Shown here: piece after piece, positions 1 to 9,363 of the stretch
Numbering within the stretch: the first letter of the stretch is position 1
Layout of the letters: the number at the start of each line of letters is the position of its first letter
DNA from: Pseudomonas fluorescens
GTDB taxonomy: Bacteria > Pseudomonadota > Gammaproteobacteria > Pseudomonadales > Pseudomonadaceae
Reading direction: 5' to 3'
Assembly (NCBI RefSeq): GCF_902497995.1
Contig: NZ_CABVII010000022.1
Coordinates: 55,745-119,744, forward strand
Length of the DNA: 64,000 bases
Notes under the pieces: model-generated
Told to the model about the DNA's origin: nothing
What the model saw: only the letters and a program-made list of their open reading frames with translations
The model's database searches: none
Position numbers and translations under genes: made by a program

Positions 1-1356
1 TGTCTGGACTTTCGTCCCGTGGAAGGCGTGTACCGCATCGCCCGGGACATGTTCACCGAGCCGGCGCTGTTCGATCTCGAGATGGAGTTGATTTTCGAGA
101 AAAACTGGATCTATGCCTGCCACGAAAGCGAGATCGCCAACAAGCACGACTTCATGACCCTGCGTGCCGGTCGTCAACCGCTGATCATCACCCGCGACGG
201 TGAAGGCCAACTCAACGCGCTGATCAACGCCTGCCAGCATCGCGGGACCACCCTGACCCGGGTCGGCAAGGGCAACCAATCGACCTTCACCTGCCCCTTC
301 CATGCCTGGTGCTACAAAAGCGACGGCCGCCTGGTCAAAGTCAAGGCGCCCGGCGAATACCCCGAAGATTTCGACAAGGCCACCCGTGGCCTGAAAAAAG
401 CTCGCATCGAAAGCTACAAAGGCTTTGTCTTCGTCAGTCTTGATGCTGACGGCAAGGATTCGCTGGAGGACTTCCTGGGCGACGCCAGGGTGTTCTTCGA
501 CATGATGGTCGCGCAGTCAGCCACTGGTGAACTTGAGGTGCTGCCGGGCAAGTCGTCCTACACCTACGACGGCAACTGGAAACTGCAGAACGAAAACGGC
601 CTGGACGGTTATCACGTCAGCACGGTGCACTACAACTACGTGGCCACCGTGCAACATCGCCAGCAGGTCAACGCCGAGAAAGGCCTGGCTGCCAGCGGCA
701 CCCTGGACTACAGCAAGCTGGGCGCCGGCGACAAGGAAACCGATGACGGCTGGTTTGCCTTTCACAACGGCCACAGCCTGCTGTTCAGTGATATGCCCAA
801 CCCCGCAGTACGTCCCGGATACGCCGCGATCATGCCGCGTCTGGTCGATGAGTACGGCCAAGGCAAGGCTGAATGGATGATGCACCGCCTGCGCAACCTG
901 AACATCTACCCAAGCATGTTCTTCCTCGACCAGATCAGCTCACAGCTGCGGATCATCCGCCCACTGGCCTGGAATAAGACCGAGATCAACAGTTTCTGCC
1001 TGGGCGTGAAAGGCGAGTCCGACGCAGACCGCGAGAACCGCATCCGTCAGTTCGAGGATTTCTTCAATGTCTCCGGCCTCGGTACGCCGGACGACTTGGT
1101 GGAGTTCCGCGAAGCGCAGCGTGGCTTCCAGGCGCGTCTGGAACGCTGGAGCGACATTTCTCGCGGCAGCGGCAAGTGGGTCGAAGGCGCCACCCGCAAC
1201 AGCGAAACCATCGGCATCTCCCCTGCCCTGACCGGCACCGAGTTCACCCACGAAGGCTTGTACGTCAATCAGCATGGCAACTGGCAGCGTTTCCTGCTCG
1301 AGGGCTTGGCCCGCAAGGCCGAAGAAGAGCAATCCCTCAAGCTCAAAGAGGTGTGA
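1..1356 (+). CDS. antA: anthranilate 1,2-dioxygenase large (alpha) subunit, 5' end cut by the window
   Basis: Terminal oxygenase alpha subunit that dihydroxylates anthranilate to catechol with release of CO2 and ammonia. Reading stays open to base 1 (CLDFRP precedes the in-frame GTG at 19), so the true start lies upstream. Numbering from that GTG, the Rieske ligands are C72, H74, C92 and H95. The mononuclear-iron motif NGLDGYHVSTVH contains H199 and H204. The wording (YACHESEIAN, HAWCYKSDGRLVKVKAPGEY) fits remembered AntA better than BenA or XylX, so anthranilate is preferred over benzoate. antB follows 2 bases after the stop. The specificity call rests on recalled family sequences, not on a search. 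Confidence 0.93.
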   Translation, partial: CLDFRPVEGVYRIARDMFTEPALFDLEMELIFEKNWIYACHESEIANKHDFMTLRAGRQPLIITRDGEGQLNALINACQHRGTTLTRVGKGNQSTFTCPFHAWCYKSDGRLVKVKAPGEYPEDFDKATRGLKKARIESYKGFVFVSLDADGKDSLEDFLGDARVFFDMMVAQSATGELEVLPGKSSYTYDGNWKLQNENGLDGYHVSTVHYNYVATVQHRQQVNAEKGLAASGTLDYSKLGAGDKETDDGWFAFHNGHSLLFSDMPNPAVRPGYAAIMPRLVDEYGQGKAEWMMHRLRNLNIYPSMFFLDQISSQLRIIRPLAWNKTEINSFCLGVKGESDADRENRIRQFEDFFNVSGLGTPDDLVEFREAQRGFQARLERWSDISRGSGKWVEGATRNSETIGISPALTGTEFTHEGLYVNQHGNWQRFLLEGLARKAEEEQSLKLKEV

Positions 1357-1358
1357 AC

Positions 1359-1850
1359 ATGAATGTCGAACTGCAATACCGCATCGAACAGTTTTTCTAC
1401 CGTAACGCCGAGGCCTGCGATGCCCAGGACTGGGATACGTATCTGGAGATGTTCAGTGAGGACAGCGAATTCCATCTGCCGCAGTGGGACTCGGAGCACG
1501 TCTACACCCTTGATCCAAAGAAAGGCATGTCGCTGATCTACTACCCCAATCGCGGTGGCCTGGAAGACCGGGTGTTCCGCATTCGAACCGGCAAGGCAGC
1601 CTCGACCATTCCAATGCCGCGCACCCTGCACCTGATCAGCAACGTACGTATTGCCAAGCTCGATGGCGGCGACCTGGAAGTGAAGGTTAACTGGCACACG
1701 CTGTATTACCGCATGCAGATCGCCGAGCAGTTCTTCGGCCGCGCCACCTACCGGCTGCGGCCCGACGGCGAGAGCTGGAAGATTGCCCGCAAGCATGTAG
1801 TTCTGCTCAACGACACGATTAATTCGGTGCTCGACTTCTACCATCTTTGA
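1359..1850 (+). CDS. antB: anthranilate 1,2-dioxygenase small (beta) subunit
   Basis: Structural beta subunit of the ring-hydroxylating dioxygenase, 163 residues, the usual size for this cystatin-like-fold (SnoaL/NTF2-type) family. The ATG at 1359 begins MNVELQYRIEQFFYRNAEA. It lies 2 bases after the antA stop and an AAAGAGGTG ribosome site is inside the end of antA. A longer frame opening at 1176 is only read-through upstream of this start. It probably forms an alpha3beta3 complex with AntA and is cotranscribed with antA and antC. Confidence 0.93.
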   Translation: MNVELQYRIEQFFYRNAEACDAQDWDTYLEMFSEDSEFHLPQWDSEHVYTLDPKKGMSLIYYPNRGGLEDRVFRIRTGKAASTIPMPRTLHLISNVRIAKLDGGDLEVKVNWHTLYYRMQIAEQFFGRATYRLRPDGESWKIARKHVVLLNDTINSVLDFYHL

Positions 1851-1868
1851 TACAGCGGATTACCGATC

Positions 1869-2894
1869 ATGACGTACAAGGTCGCCTTCAACTTTGCCGA
1901 CGGCAAAACACTGTTCTGTGCCGTTCAGGGCAACGAAGTCCTGCTCGACGCAGCACTGCGTGCAGGCATCAAGATCCCGCTCGATTGCCGGGAAGGTGTG
2001 TGCGCAACCTGCCAGGGCCGCTGTGAATCCGGGCTGTACACCCAGGACTATGTGGACGACGAAGCCCTCTCGGCCAGTGACCTTGCCCAGCGCAAGGTCC
2101 TGACCTGCCAGACACGCGTGCAATCGGATGCGGCATTCTACTTCGACTTCGACTCAACGCTCTGCCATACCGCGGGACCTCGTGAGCAGCGAGGGATCGT
2201 CAGCGCCGTGGTGCAGGTTTCCCCGACCACGGCGATCTTGCATGTCGAGGCAAGGACCCATACTCAGAGCCTGGATTTTCTGCCAGGTCAGTACGCCCGC
2301 GTTCAGGTGCCAGGCACCGATTACACGCGTTCCTACTCCTTCGCCAACCAGCCGAACAGTGGTAATCAGTTGCAATTTCTGATTCGCCTTCTGCCTGACG
2401 GGGCGATGAGCAACTACATTCGTGAACGCTGCCAGATCGGCGATGAGTTGGTATTTGAGGCGCCCTTGGGGGCTTTCTATCTGCGCCACATCACCCGGCC
2501 ACTGCTGATGGTTGCCGGAGGGACTGGCCTGTCGGCTTTCCTCGGCATGCTGGACGAGATTGCTGAACGTGGAGGTTGCGGTCAGCCGGTGCATCTGTAC
2601 TACGGCGTTCGGCAGATGGCAGACCTCTGTGAGCTCGAGCGGATCGCCGGCTATGGCAAGCGCATTCCAGGTTTTAGTTTCACCCCGGTGATCAGCGACG
2701 CTGACCGTCAATGGAGCGGCAAGTGCGGCTATGTCACCGAACATTTCGATGTGGCGAGCATGCGCGACACGCCGTTCGACATGTACCTGTGCGGTCCGCC
2801 ACCAATGGTCGAGTCGGTGAAAAACTGGCGGAAGGAGCAAGGCCTGGAAAACAGTCATCTCTACTACGAAAAATTCGCACAGAGCAACACCTGA
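1869..2894 (+). CDS. antC: anthranilate dioxygenase reductase component
   Basis: Electron-transfer partner that moves electrons from NADH through FAD and a [2Fe-2S] centre to AntAB. The N-terminal ferredoxin domain has C40, C45, C48 and C80. The flavin domain has YTRSYSFAN near residue 155, and the NAD domain has GGTGLSAF and the C-terminal YLCGPPPMVE. The 341-residue length is normal for BenC/AntC proteins. It starts 18 bases after antB and completes the operon; the usual AraC-type regulator AntR is not in the window. Confidence 0.93.
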   Translation: MTYKVAFNFADGKTLFCAVQGNEVLLDAALRAGIKIPLDCREGVCATCQGRCESGLYTQDYVDDEALSASDLAQRKVLTCQTRVQSDAAFYFDFDSTLCHTAGPREQRGIVSAVVQVSPTTAILHVEARTHTQSLDFLPGQYARVQVPGTDYTRSYSFANQPNSGNQLQFLIRLLPDGAMSNYIRERCQIGDELVFEAPLGAFYLRHITRPLLMVAGGTGLSAFLGMLDEIAERGGCGQPVHLYYGVRQMADLCELERIAGYGKRIPGFSFTPVISDADRQWSGKCGYVTEHFDVASMRDTPFDMYLCGPPPMVESVKNWRKEQGLENSHLYYEKFAQSNT

Positions 2895-3089
2895 GCTCTC
2901 AATATGAGTTGTTTAAGGCCGGATCGCTTCTTGGCGGTTCGGAACCTGACTGATGCGCCTCACTTCAAGACTTGGAAAAATCTACGAAAGTAGCGGCGCT
3001 GCAAAAAGCACCGTACCTGCCTAGCCATCCGGCTAACGACATCCCCGCATCAGGGATGGGCCAGAATACTAACCGCAAGAGCCTGCGCA

Positions 3090-3953
3090 ATGCCGAAAAA
3101 TACGCCTGAATATCAATACGTCACAGGGCAGTACCGCCCTGGTTTCACCGCTCTGTTCGAACAGTATCAATTGGCAAACGACAGGGTACTCCTGGAGCGC
3201 TCCTGGGATCTGGACGTCCGCTACGGTTTGCATCCGAGGCAGACCTTCGATCTGTGCTTCGCCAAAGGACCTGCCAAAGCCAATCTGCTCTATCTTCACG
3301 CTGGCTATTGGCAATCGCGGGATAAGGCACAGTTTCGCTTTATCGCCTCAGCCCTGACTGCTCGCGGCTACAACGTAGCCCTGCTGAACTACCCACTTTG
3401 CCCTGAAGTGTCTATCGATCAAATAGTTGCCGCACTAGGCCACGGCGTATTGTTCACCCGAACTGCACTTGCAGCTAAGGAACAGCGGCTGCCGCTTATT
3501 GTTGCAGGGCATTCAGCGGGGGGGCACCTTGCGGTTGAATTGGCAATGGCACAAACAGCGCTTCCTCAACAGCAGCGACCCATCTCAGCGATAGTGCCCA
3601 TTAGCGGGATTTACAATTTAGAGCCGCTGATCGAGACCAGCCTGAATAACAAATTGCTCCTCGATAGGCGCCAAGCGCAGGCCTGCTCGCCGCTGACCCG
3701 CGTGACCGGGGATCTGGTTCCAGCAGCCTTTGTAGTGGGTGGCGAAGAAACACCCGCTTTTCTTGAGCAGAATCGCACCATGATGGCTGCATGGAGCCTT
3801 ACTGGTAGCCCTGCGACTTGCCTGGAAGTGGCTGGGCGGGATCATTTCACTGTTTTGCAAGAATTTGAGAGCCCCTCCGGGACTCTGCTCGAACTGATCG
3901 AAACCATGTATCAAGCGGTCTGCCCTGCTATCGATGGTGTTGCAATCAACTGA
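3090..3953 (+). CDS. alpha/beta-hydrolase, arylformamidase (kynurenine formamidase)-like
   Basis: An alpha/beta-hydrolase of 287 residues. The oxyanion-hole segment is HAGYWQS (H70), resembling the HGGYW motif of animal-type kynurenine formamidases. The nucleophile elbow is GHSAGG with S142, and the likely catalytic His is in AGRDHF near residue 250. Its place just downstream of antABC is consistent with N-formylkynurenine hydrolysis, since tryptophan breakdown through kynurenine yields anthranilate. No kynureninase or tryptophan dioxygenase is visible, so a general carboxylesterase remains possible. A 195-base gap separates it from antC, so it may have its own promoter. Confidence 0.7.
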   Translation: MPKNTPEYQYVTGQYRPGFTALFEQYQLANDRVLLERSWDLDVRYGLHPRQTFDLCFAKGPAKANLLYLHAGYWQSRDKAQFRFIASALTARGYNVALLNYPLCPEVSIDQIVAALGHGVLFTRTALAAKEQRLPLIVAGHSAGGHLAVELAMAQTALPQQQRPISAIVPISGIYNLEPLIETSLNNKLLLDRRQAQACSPLTRVTGDLVPAAFVVGGEETPAFLEQNRTMMAAWSLTGSPATCLEVAGRDHFTVLQEFESPSGTLLELIETMYQAVCPAIDGVAIN

Positions 3954-4162
3954 CACAACCTGCCTTCGTAGCTGATCGTAATCGGGTCAGCTCCGCCTTC
4001 GAGCCTCGTATCGGCATCGTCCCATTTGGCCTCGAGTTCGCTTTGCCTGCCTTGGGGGACTGCTAGATCCGTTGCATGTCGACGGCCACCAGTGGGCGCA
4101 CGCGTGCGGTACAGGTGGTCAGTTCAAAGCGTCGCATCATGTGAGCCATCTGCTTTGTCCGT

Positions 4163-4183
4163 GGCCGCCCCTGAGGGACGGCC
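4163..4183 (-). terminator. hairpin after the OprD porin gene
   Basis: GGCCGTCCCTCAGGGGCGGCC on the minus strand forms a GC-rich stem about ten bases past the porin stop codon. No clear T-run follows, so it is a terminator or 3'-stabilising hairpin rather than a textbook intrinsic terminator. Confidence 0.5.
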
Positions 4184-4193
4184 AGTGGGGTCA

Positions 4194-5471
4194 TTAGAAC
4201 TTGAAGGTGTAGGTGGTGATCAGACGGTTCTCCTGATAATCCACCCCCGAGGCCAGCCCGCTGCCGTAGCGGGTCTTGACGTCGATGTTACGCCACTCAA
4301 AACCAACGCCTTTGAGCGGGCCACTCTGCACCACGTAACTGAGAAAGATATTACGCTCACTCTCGACGTTCTGATCCAGGGCATTGTTGCCTCGGTCGAT
4401 GCCGGTACCGCGCAGGTAACGGGTCATCAGCCTCAAACCGGGCACACCGTAGCCGGCGAAGTCCAGATCGTAACGCAGCTGCCAGGAGCTTTCGTTGGGT
4501 TTAACGAAGGCAACGGCGGACCAGTTCACCAGGTAGGGTTGCGGCGCATAGCCGTTGAGCGTGGGGAATGTGCTGTCGCCGAGCATGCGCTGATAACCGA
4601 CGGAAACGGCATGCACACCCTTCCTCAGGCTGGTGAGCAGGCCGTAGGAGCGGTTGTCGATCTCGCCATATAGGGCCTCTCCATCTTCCTTGTTATTGAA
4701 ATAGCGTAGATCGGTCTTCAGGGCGAAGCCGTTACCCAGATTGGCATTTTGGGTGAGGCCCACATAATGCTGTTGGTAGATATCCTCCAGTTGTCCATAA
4801 AAGTAAGTGGCCGAAAGACTGGGGGTGAGTGTGTAGCTAGCGCCGGCGAAGTTCAGCCCATCGCTGGTCCGGCGCGGACCGTTGGGTCCGGTGAACAGGA
4901 ACATTTTCTCGCGATTGGAAGATTCGCGACTGCTGATCTCGGTGAAGCGTCCACCCGTCAGAACGAGACCGTCCACTTCACGCGACTCCAGCAATAGACC
5001 ATGGTAGGTGGTCATAAGCTGACGGGAATCGTCAATGAAGGCCACAGGCAGCAGCGGGCGGTGCTCCCCCACTTTTAGCTCAGTCTTGGAGTAGCGCACT
5101 TTGCCGGTCAGGGCGGCGCGGCCATAGTCGCGTACCTGCTCACTGTTGCTGGCATCGTAGGGAATGACGCTATCTGGACCACGGCCGCCGCCACCATCGA
5201 GGCGATAGGCATATTGTCCCGACAAATCGAGACCGAACTGTAAGGTGCCTTCGGTATAGCCGGAGATGGCACGGAAATCGAACCCCTGGGTCCAACTTCC
5301 GACCCGCGACTGCTGCGCATCGTTCTGTTTGAAGTCGCGATCTAAATAGAAGTTGCGCAGACCCAGACTTATCTGGCGATCTTTCACGAAGTCCGCCTGG
5401 GCAGAAATCGGCACAAACATCCCCATCAGGCCCGCGGCAACGCCGCTGGCCATCCAACTTTTATGGAACAT
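4194..5471 (-). CDS. OprD-family outer-membrane porin
   Basis: Substrate-specific 18-stranded outer-membrane channel. The 425-residue length is normal for OccD/OccK (OprD) porins. A signal peptide spans about residues 1-25, ending near AQADFVKDRQ. The family start LGLRNFYLDRDFK and the C-terminal aromatic TTYTFKF, typical of BAM-recognised barrels, are both visible. I chose the ATG at 5471 (MFHKSW) because AGGG lies about 10 bases upstream and the signal peptide then has the right length; the longer frame to 5498 is less likely. The nearby cupin/MBL/MFS operon and ant genes suggest uptake of a small aromatic acid, but the substrate is unknown. Confidence 0.88.
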   Translation of the reverse strand: MFHKSWMASGVAAGLMGMFVPISAQADFVKDRQISLGLRNFYLDRDFKQNDAQQSRVGSWTQGFDFRAISGYTEGTLQFGLDLSGQYAYRLDGGGGRGPDSVIPYDASNSEQVRDYGRAALTGKVRYSKTELKVGEHRPLLPVAFIDDSRQLMTTYHGLLLESREVDGLVLTGGRFTEISSRESSNREKMFLFTGPNGPRRTSDGLNFAGASYTLTPSLSATYFYGQLEDIYQQHYVGLTQNANLGNGFALKTDLRYFNNKEDGEALYGEIDNRSYGLLTSLRKGVHAVSVGYQRMLGDSTFPTLNGYAPQPYLVNWSAVAFVKPNESSWQLRYDLDFAGYGVPGLRLMTRYLRGTGIDRGNNALDQNVESERNIFLSYVVQSGPLKGVGFEWRNIDVKTRYGSGLASGVDYQENRLITTYTFKF

Positions 5472-5813
5472 CGACGTGAGCCCTTCTAACGTGTGCAAAG
5501 CACAACGAGTGGAAGCAGATTAATTGCCCGTAAAAAACCAGGCCATTAATCCGCATTGTTATTTTTATGACCACTTACTGAAAAACACACAACAGACCCG
5601 CACCCAACTATCGAGTTCGCCGGCCCCTGACGCAAAACCTGTTCGCTTTACTGAGTCTGTGGAGGAGCGACCAGGCAGGTGATGAAGAGCTGCACCGGTA
5701 ATACGCAGAAACCAAGGTAAACCCTGGTTTACGTTGAAGTCCGCCAGCTGCGGCTGGGCCGTCAGCACGAGACCGGCGGATGGACGCCTGCCGCTGGCGT
5801 GTTCGCCGTGCCC
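5472..5813. other. intergenic region between porin and MFS genes
   Basis: No convincing gene. It should contain the porin promoter, and there is an AT-rich stretch around 5540-5590. A short inverted repeat AACCA...TGGTT at about 5711-5731 could end the MFS transcript. Short open frames here have no recognisable product. Confidence 0.5.
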
Positions 5814-7247
5814 TTAAGTAAAGCGCTGCTGAAGCTTCTTCGCCGTGCGGTCGGGGTTTAGACAGAAGATGCTCATAAGGCCCACAGTCACCAGGTAAAA
5901 ACCAATGTAGTCGAAAGAAGCGTTCATCCCTTCGGCCAGCCGGACGGTCATTTCCAAGGTCTGTGGCGCGCCTTTGACCACTTGCACGTAACCTGCCCGC
6001 TCCATCAACAGACCGACCATGACCGGCGCCACGATGCCCCCTAGAGACGCAATGGCAGTCAGGGTCGCCATGACTGCGCCACGTTGTTTGGAGGCAACGC
6101 AAAAGGCCACCGCAGTCGGGGCGAGGGGAAAGGTCATGGCCAGTCCCGCGGCGATAACCAGCAAGGTGACCGCGGCGTATCCCTCCAGGTGCGGAAGAAT
6201 CAGGAAGCAGACCCCGGACAGTAGCAGGACGAAACCGAACGAGGCGCCCAATGACAAGTAAACCGAGATGCCGCGCCGCATCATTACGCGAGACGCATAA
6301 CCCAATACACCCAGAGTCAGTGCGCCGAACAACCACGGAAAGGTAGACACCAGCCCCACCATTTCGGGTGAAAGCGACACTACCGCACTCAAGTAACGAG
6401 GCGACCAGGTTGTCAAGAAGCCCTGCGCCCAAAAGCAACCTGCACCGGCGAGCGTCGCGATGATGAACATACTGGAGGAAAACACCCGAAAAATGGGGAC
6501 GTGTTTAAGAGTGTCCGATTTTTCGGCAATGCTGGCTCGATCCTTGGGAGGGGACTGATGTTCCGCCCGCTCTGCGCGGTGAGCGTCCTCCTGATGCTTG
6601 TCCTTGATATGGCTGTAGGGGCCTTCTTTGGCGACCACCAGCCATAATGCTGACCAAATCAAGCCGACGAGCCCGAGAAAACCAAATGCCCAGCGCCAAC
6701 CCCACTGCGGGTGGGCAATGATATAGGCAAGGATTGGAGCTGCAACAATCGGCCCCAAAGTAGAGCCTATGGCCACCAGGGTGCTAGGCAAACCGCGCTC
6801 CCTGGCTGGGAACCAACCGTGTACATGGTGCAGGGTAATCGGCGTCGCGGGCCCTTCCGCAGCACCGAGCACTATTCGGGTTACAAGCAATACTGCAGCG
6901 CCTCCGCCAAGCAGCATCGGAAACTGCAAGACCGACCAAAACACCCCCATGGTCAACAGAATCCATCGGGTCGGCACCTTAGCCGCAAGAAAGCCTACCC
7001 ATACTGCGCTAACGGCAAAAAGAAAGAAAAAAGCACTGCCGATAAAACCGAACTCACTCGCGGACAAACCGAGTTCACGCATGGCAGGTTCGGCAACCAA
7101 TCCCAAAACGGCCTTATCGGCAAAGTTGATCATCTGAAAGATCACTAGCATGCCGGTGATCATCCAGGCGCGGCGATTCATCTGCCCCGTGGCGACCGCG
7201 GCACGCAGTGTGTGAGGCGGATAAGTGGTTTGAGTTAACTCTGTCAT
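5814..7247 (-). CDS. MFS transporter, anion:cation symporter-like
   Basis: Twelve-helix inner-membrane symporter of 477 residues. The first helix (MITGMLVIFQMINFADKAVL) and the motif region GFLAAKVPTRW are visible, as is a polar central loop around residues 205-245. Overall it resembles ACS-type uptake carriers of organic acids and aromatic acids. The ATG at 7247 overlaps the TGA of the upstream MBL gene (ATGA), indicating translational coupling, so I prefer it to the GTG at 7253. It probably imports the compound handled by the MBL hydrolase and the cupin; the substrate is not readable. Confidence 0.82.
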   Translation of the reverse strand: MTELTQTTYPPHTLRAAVATGQMNRRAWMITGMLVIFQMINFADKAVLGLVAEPAMRELGLSASEFGFIGSAFFFLFAVSAVWVGFLAAKVPTRWILLTMGVFWSVLQFPMLLGGGAAVLLVTRIVLGAAEGPATPITLHHVHGWFPARERGLPSTLVAIGSTLGPIVAAPILAYIIAHPQWGWRWAFGFLGLVGLIWSALWLVVAKEGPYSHIKDKHQEDAHRAERAEHQSPPKDRASIAEKSDTLKHVPIFRVFSSSMFIIATLAGAGCFWAQGFLTTWSPRYLSAVVSLSPEMVGLVSTFPWLFGALTLGVLGYASRVMMRRGISVYLSLGASFGFVLLLSGVCFLILPHLEGYAAVTLLVIAAGLAMTFPLAPTAVAFCVASKQRGAVMATLTAIASLGGIVAPVMVGLLMERAGYVQVVKGAPQTLEMTVRLAEGMNASFDYIGFYLVTVGLMSIFCLNPDRTAKKLQQRFT

Positions 7248-8326
7248 GCGCACACCCCCACGTTTTCAGACGTGTGCGAAACTTCGCTCAAGGATGCGGC
7301 GTTGATAGTGCTACCTACGCGAAAGCTGTCGTTATCCTCTGCTGCAAAAACCTTACCGCTGAAGTCACGACGGGCGGCCTGGAGCATTTTTTCGATGTCA
7401 GCCGCGCCCGGCACATTGGGCACGATATGATGCAGAATCAATTGACTGACACCAGCCGCTTGGGCCACCTTTCCGACCTGCTCGTATGAAGTGTGAGACT
7501 CCTCAAGGTGTACGGCGATCCCTTCGCGGGTCGGCCCTTCTGGAAAAGTGTCCAGGATCGCATCCAGATCGATGACCTCATGCAGAAGCATGTCGGCACC
7601 TTTGGCCAGGCGGATACAATTTTCCGAGTAAGTCGTGTCACCGGAAATCACTACCGATCCGTACTTACTGTCAATGCGGAAGCCAAAGGCTGGATAGCAT
7701 AAGCGATGGTCCACCAGAATGGCCGAAACAACGACTTGCTCGTCTCGATAAACCACAAAAGGATCCATGACTGGATGACGGGCCAGCACGGGATCAGCCT
7801 TGGCTTCGGCCGGCACTTCAATGTCGTGGCCATATACCCACTGATTGGGGTTGGAGCGCCCTTCGTCGGCCATGCGAATGGCTACGTCAGACGCAAAAAC
7901 CTTGTTGATCAACGCATCCACAATATCAGCAGTACCGACCATCGGGTGATCTCCACCACAGCAACCGGGCACGACAGGATGATCGCTGTGAGTATGCAGG
8001 GCGGGTACACGCGGCGGTTTAGCGGGCCCGTAGACGTGAATCGGTTGACTAAAAGACTCTCCCGGTACTTGCCAGCCGGTAAGCAAATACGAGCCCAAGT
8101 CATATATATGATCCGAATGGTGATGGGTTATGAAAATCGCTCTTAATTGATCCCAAGTACAATGAGACCGGTAGTTACGAATACTGCCCATGCCACAATC
8201 AAAAACGTATGAACACCCATCAACCACAACCGCAGTAGAGATACCTGCACGACTAGCGGAAACCACTGGCCCACCACCAGTGCCGAGCGTGTGAACAGTC
8301 ATTCCGGAATGATTTGCCTGGCTCAT
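7244..8326 (-). CDS. MBL-fold (RNase Z-like) metal-dependent hydrolase
   Basis: Metallo-beta-lactamase-fold hydrolase of 360 residues. The metal motif THHHSDH lies near residues 70-76. Later metal ligands are in SGDT (about 230), LLHEV and LHHIVP. The opening TVHTLGTGGG matches the RNase Z/arylsulfatase-like branch. The histidine-rich insert HTHSDHPVVPGCCGGDHP (about 110-130) is unusual. The ATG at 8326 has AAAGG just upstream. Its 3' end overlaps the MFS gene by 4 bases. A lactone, ester or phosphodiester substrate is possible; nothing in the window fixes which. Confidence 0.78.
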   Translation of the reverse strand: MSQANHSGMTVHTLGTGGGPVVSASRAGISTAVVVDGCSYVFDCGMGSIRNYRSHCTWDQLRAIFITHHHSDHIYDLGSYLLTGWQVPGESFSQPIHVYGPAKPPRVPALHTHSDHPVVPGCCGGDHPMVGTADIVDALINKVFASDVAIRMADEGRSNPNQWVYGHDIEVPAEAKADPVLARHPVMDPFVVYRDEQVVVSAILVDHRLCYPAFGFRIDSKYGSVVISGDTTYSENCIRLAKGADMLLHEVIDLDAILDTFPEGPTREGIAVHLEESHTSYEQVGKVAQAAGVSQLILHHIVPNVPGAADIEKMLQAARRDFSGKVFAAEDNDSFRVGSTINAASLSEVSHTSENVGVCA

Positions 8327-8549
8327 CTGACTACCTTTTTGTTCTCATTAATAAGAAAAGCTGGTTACTGCCAGATCAAATCTAATCCAGGGACTCATTT
8401 ATCACTATGCGGTTTTCTCTTGGTTTGTATTCATTTTTGCTTGCGACTTTATGAGACAGGTTGCCTCAAATTCCATGTACAGCAGTGCCTGACTGCATTC
8501 CTGTCGTTGGCGACCACAGCCACCGTCCCTGGACGGCTGAGCCTGTAGA

Positions 8550-9044
8550 TCATTCGAAGTTCGGCGCTGTACCTGGCTTAGCAAACACGATGTTACGCAG
8601 AGCTGACAGTCTTACCACTTCTTCGGGGCTGGACTGATTATGCAATTCATCGAAGAGGCTGGACAGGTCGTTACCCGGACTAACCCAAAACAGTCCACGA
8701 GCAGGTTTATCCGAATCGATGCGATACGCATGAGTCGAACCACGCGGCCAACAAACATAATCGCCAGGCTTGGCCGTCATCCACTCACCATCTTTGTACA
8801 GCGAATACTCACCTTCCAGAACAAATACGTGTTCATCCTGTATCGGATGAGTATGTGGCGGTATAAAGCTGCCGGGAGGATCGTAGGTCAACCAAGCAAA
8901 ACTACTCTGCTCATCTCCGCCGAGAATCGGCCAATAAGAAGTACCCAGCACATTCCAAACTTTACGGCCAATCATGGACTTTATTTCGTCAACACCGAAA
9001 GGTAGTGGCACGTTTCGGTCTGAGTGCATTATCCCTGACTCCAT
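8550..9044 (-). CDS. cupin-domain protein
   Basis: Small beta-barrel protein of 164 residues. The metal-binding cupin motif 1 is PPHTHPIQDEHVFVLEGE and motif 2 is PGDYVCWPRGSTHAY, giving a 3-His/1-Glu-type site. I chose the ATG at 9044 because AGGTG sits 7 bases upstream; the frame extends to 9155 but upstream residues look unlike this family. It resembles ChrR/anti-sigma-type cupins and small dioxygenase-like cupins. It is the first gene before the MBL and MFS genes, with a 223-base gap, so an internal promoter is possible. Local sequence is visibly more AT-rich than the rest of the window. Confidence 0.72.
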   Translation of the reverse strand: MESGIMHSDRNVPLPFGVDEIKSMIGRKVWNVLGTSYWPILGGDEQSSFAWLTYDPPGSFIPPHTHPIQDEHVFVLEGEYSLYKDGEWMTAKPGDYVCWPRGSTHAYRIDSDKPARGLFWVSPGNDLSSLFDELHNQSSPEEVVRLSALRNIVFAKPGTAPNFE

Positions 9045-9363
9045 ATTTTTCACCTCATTGAAGAAAAATTGATACACCTTGACCCTTGCCAGGCAATCAG
9101 AGTTCTTACTGATAGCTGCTCTTGCGACAAGCACTCCGATGCCGTTTTGAATCACGACAGACCTTAGCCAACTCTCCTCAGCTCTTGCTATGCAGATACT
9201 TGATTAACATTGTGCTTTTTTTAATTAGGCAGCTACCAAGAAGTGAATACGGATTACAAAAATATGCCCTAGCCACGAAAAAAAATCCGTTCAGAATGCC
9301 AAGACAGGCGGTCTTCGACTGCACAACACGACTCACTGGCGTCCGAATAGAAGGTTTTTTGCC
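9045..9363. other. divergent intergenic region
   Basis: AT-rich spacer between the cupin gene (minus) and the first DUF202 gene (plus). It should hold both promoters. I see no clear operator dyad, repeat or small gene. Confidence 0.45.

Noticed and set aside
1176..1358. N-terminal extension of antB
   Set aside because: Overlaps antA in another frame; the ATG at 1359 with AAAGAGG gives the family-normal length.
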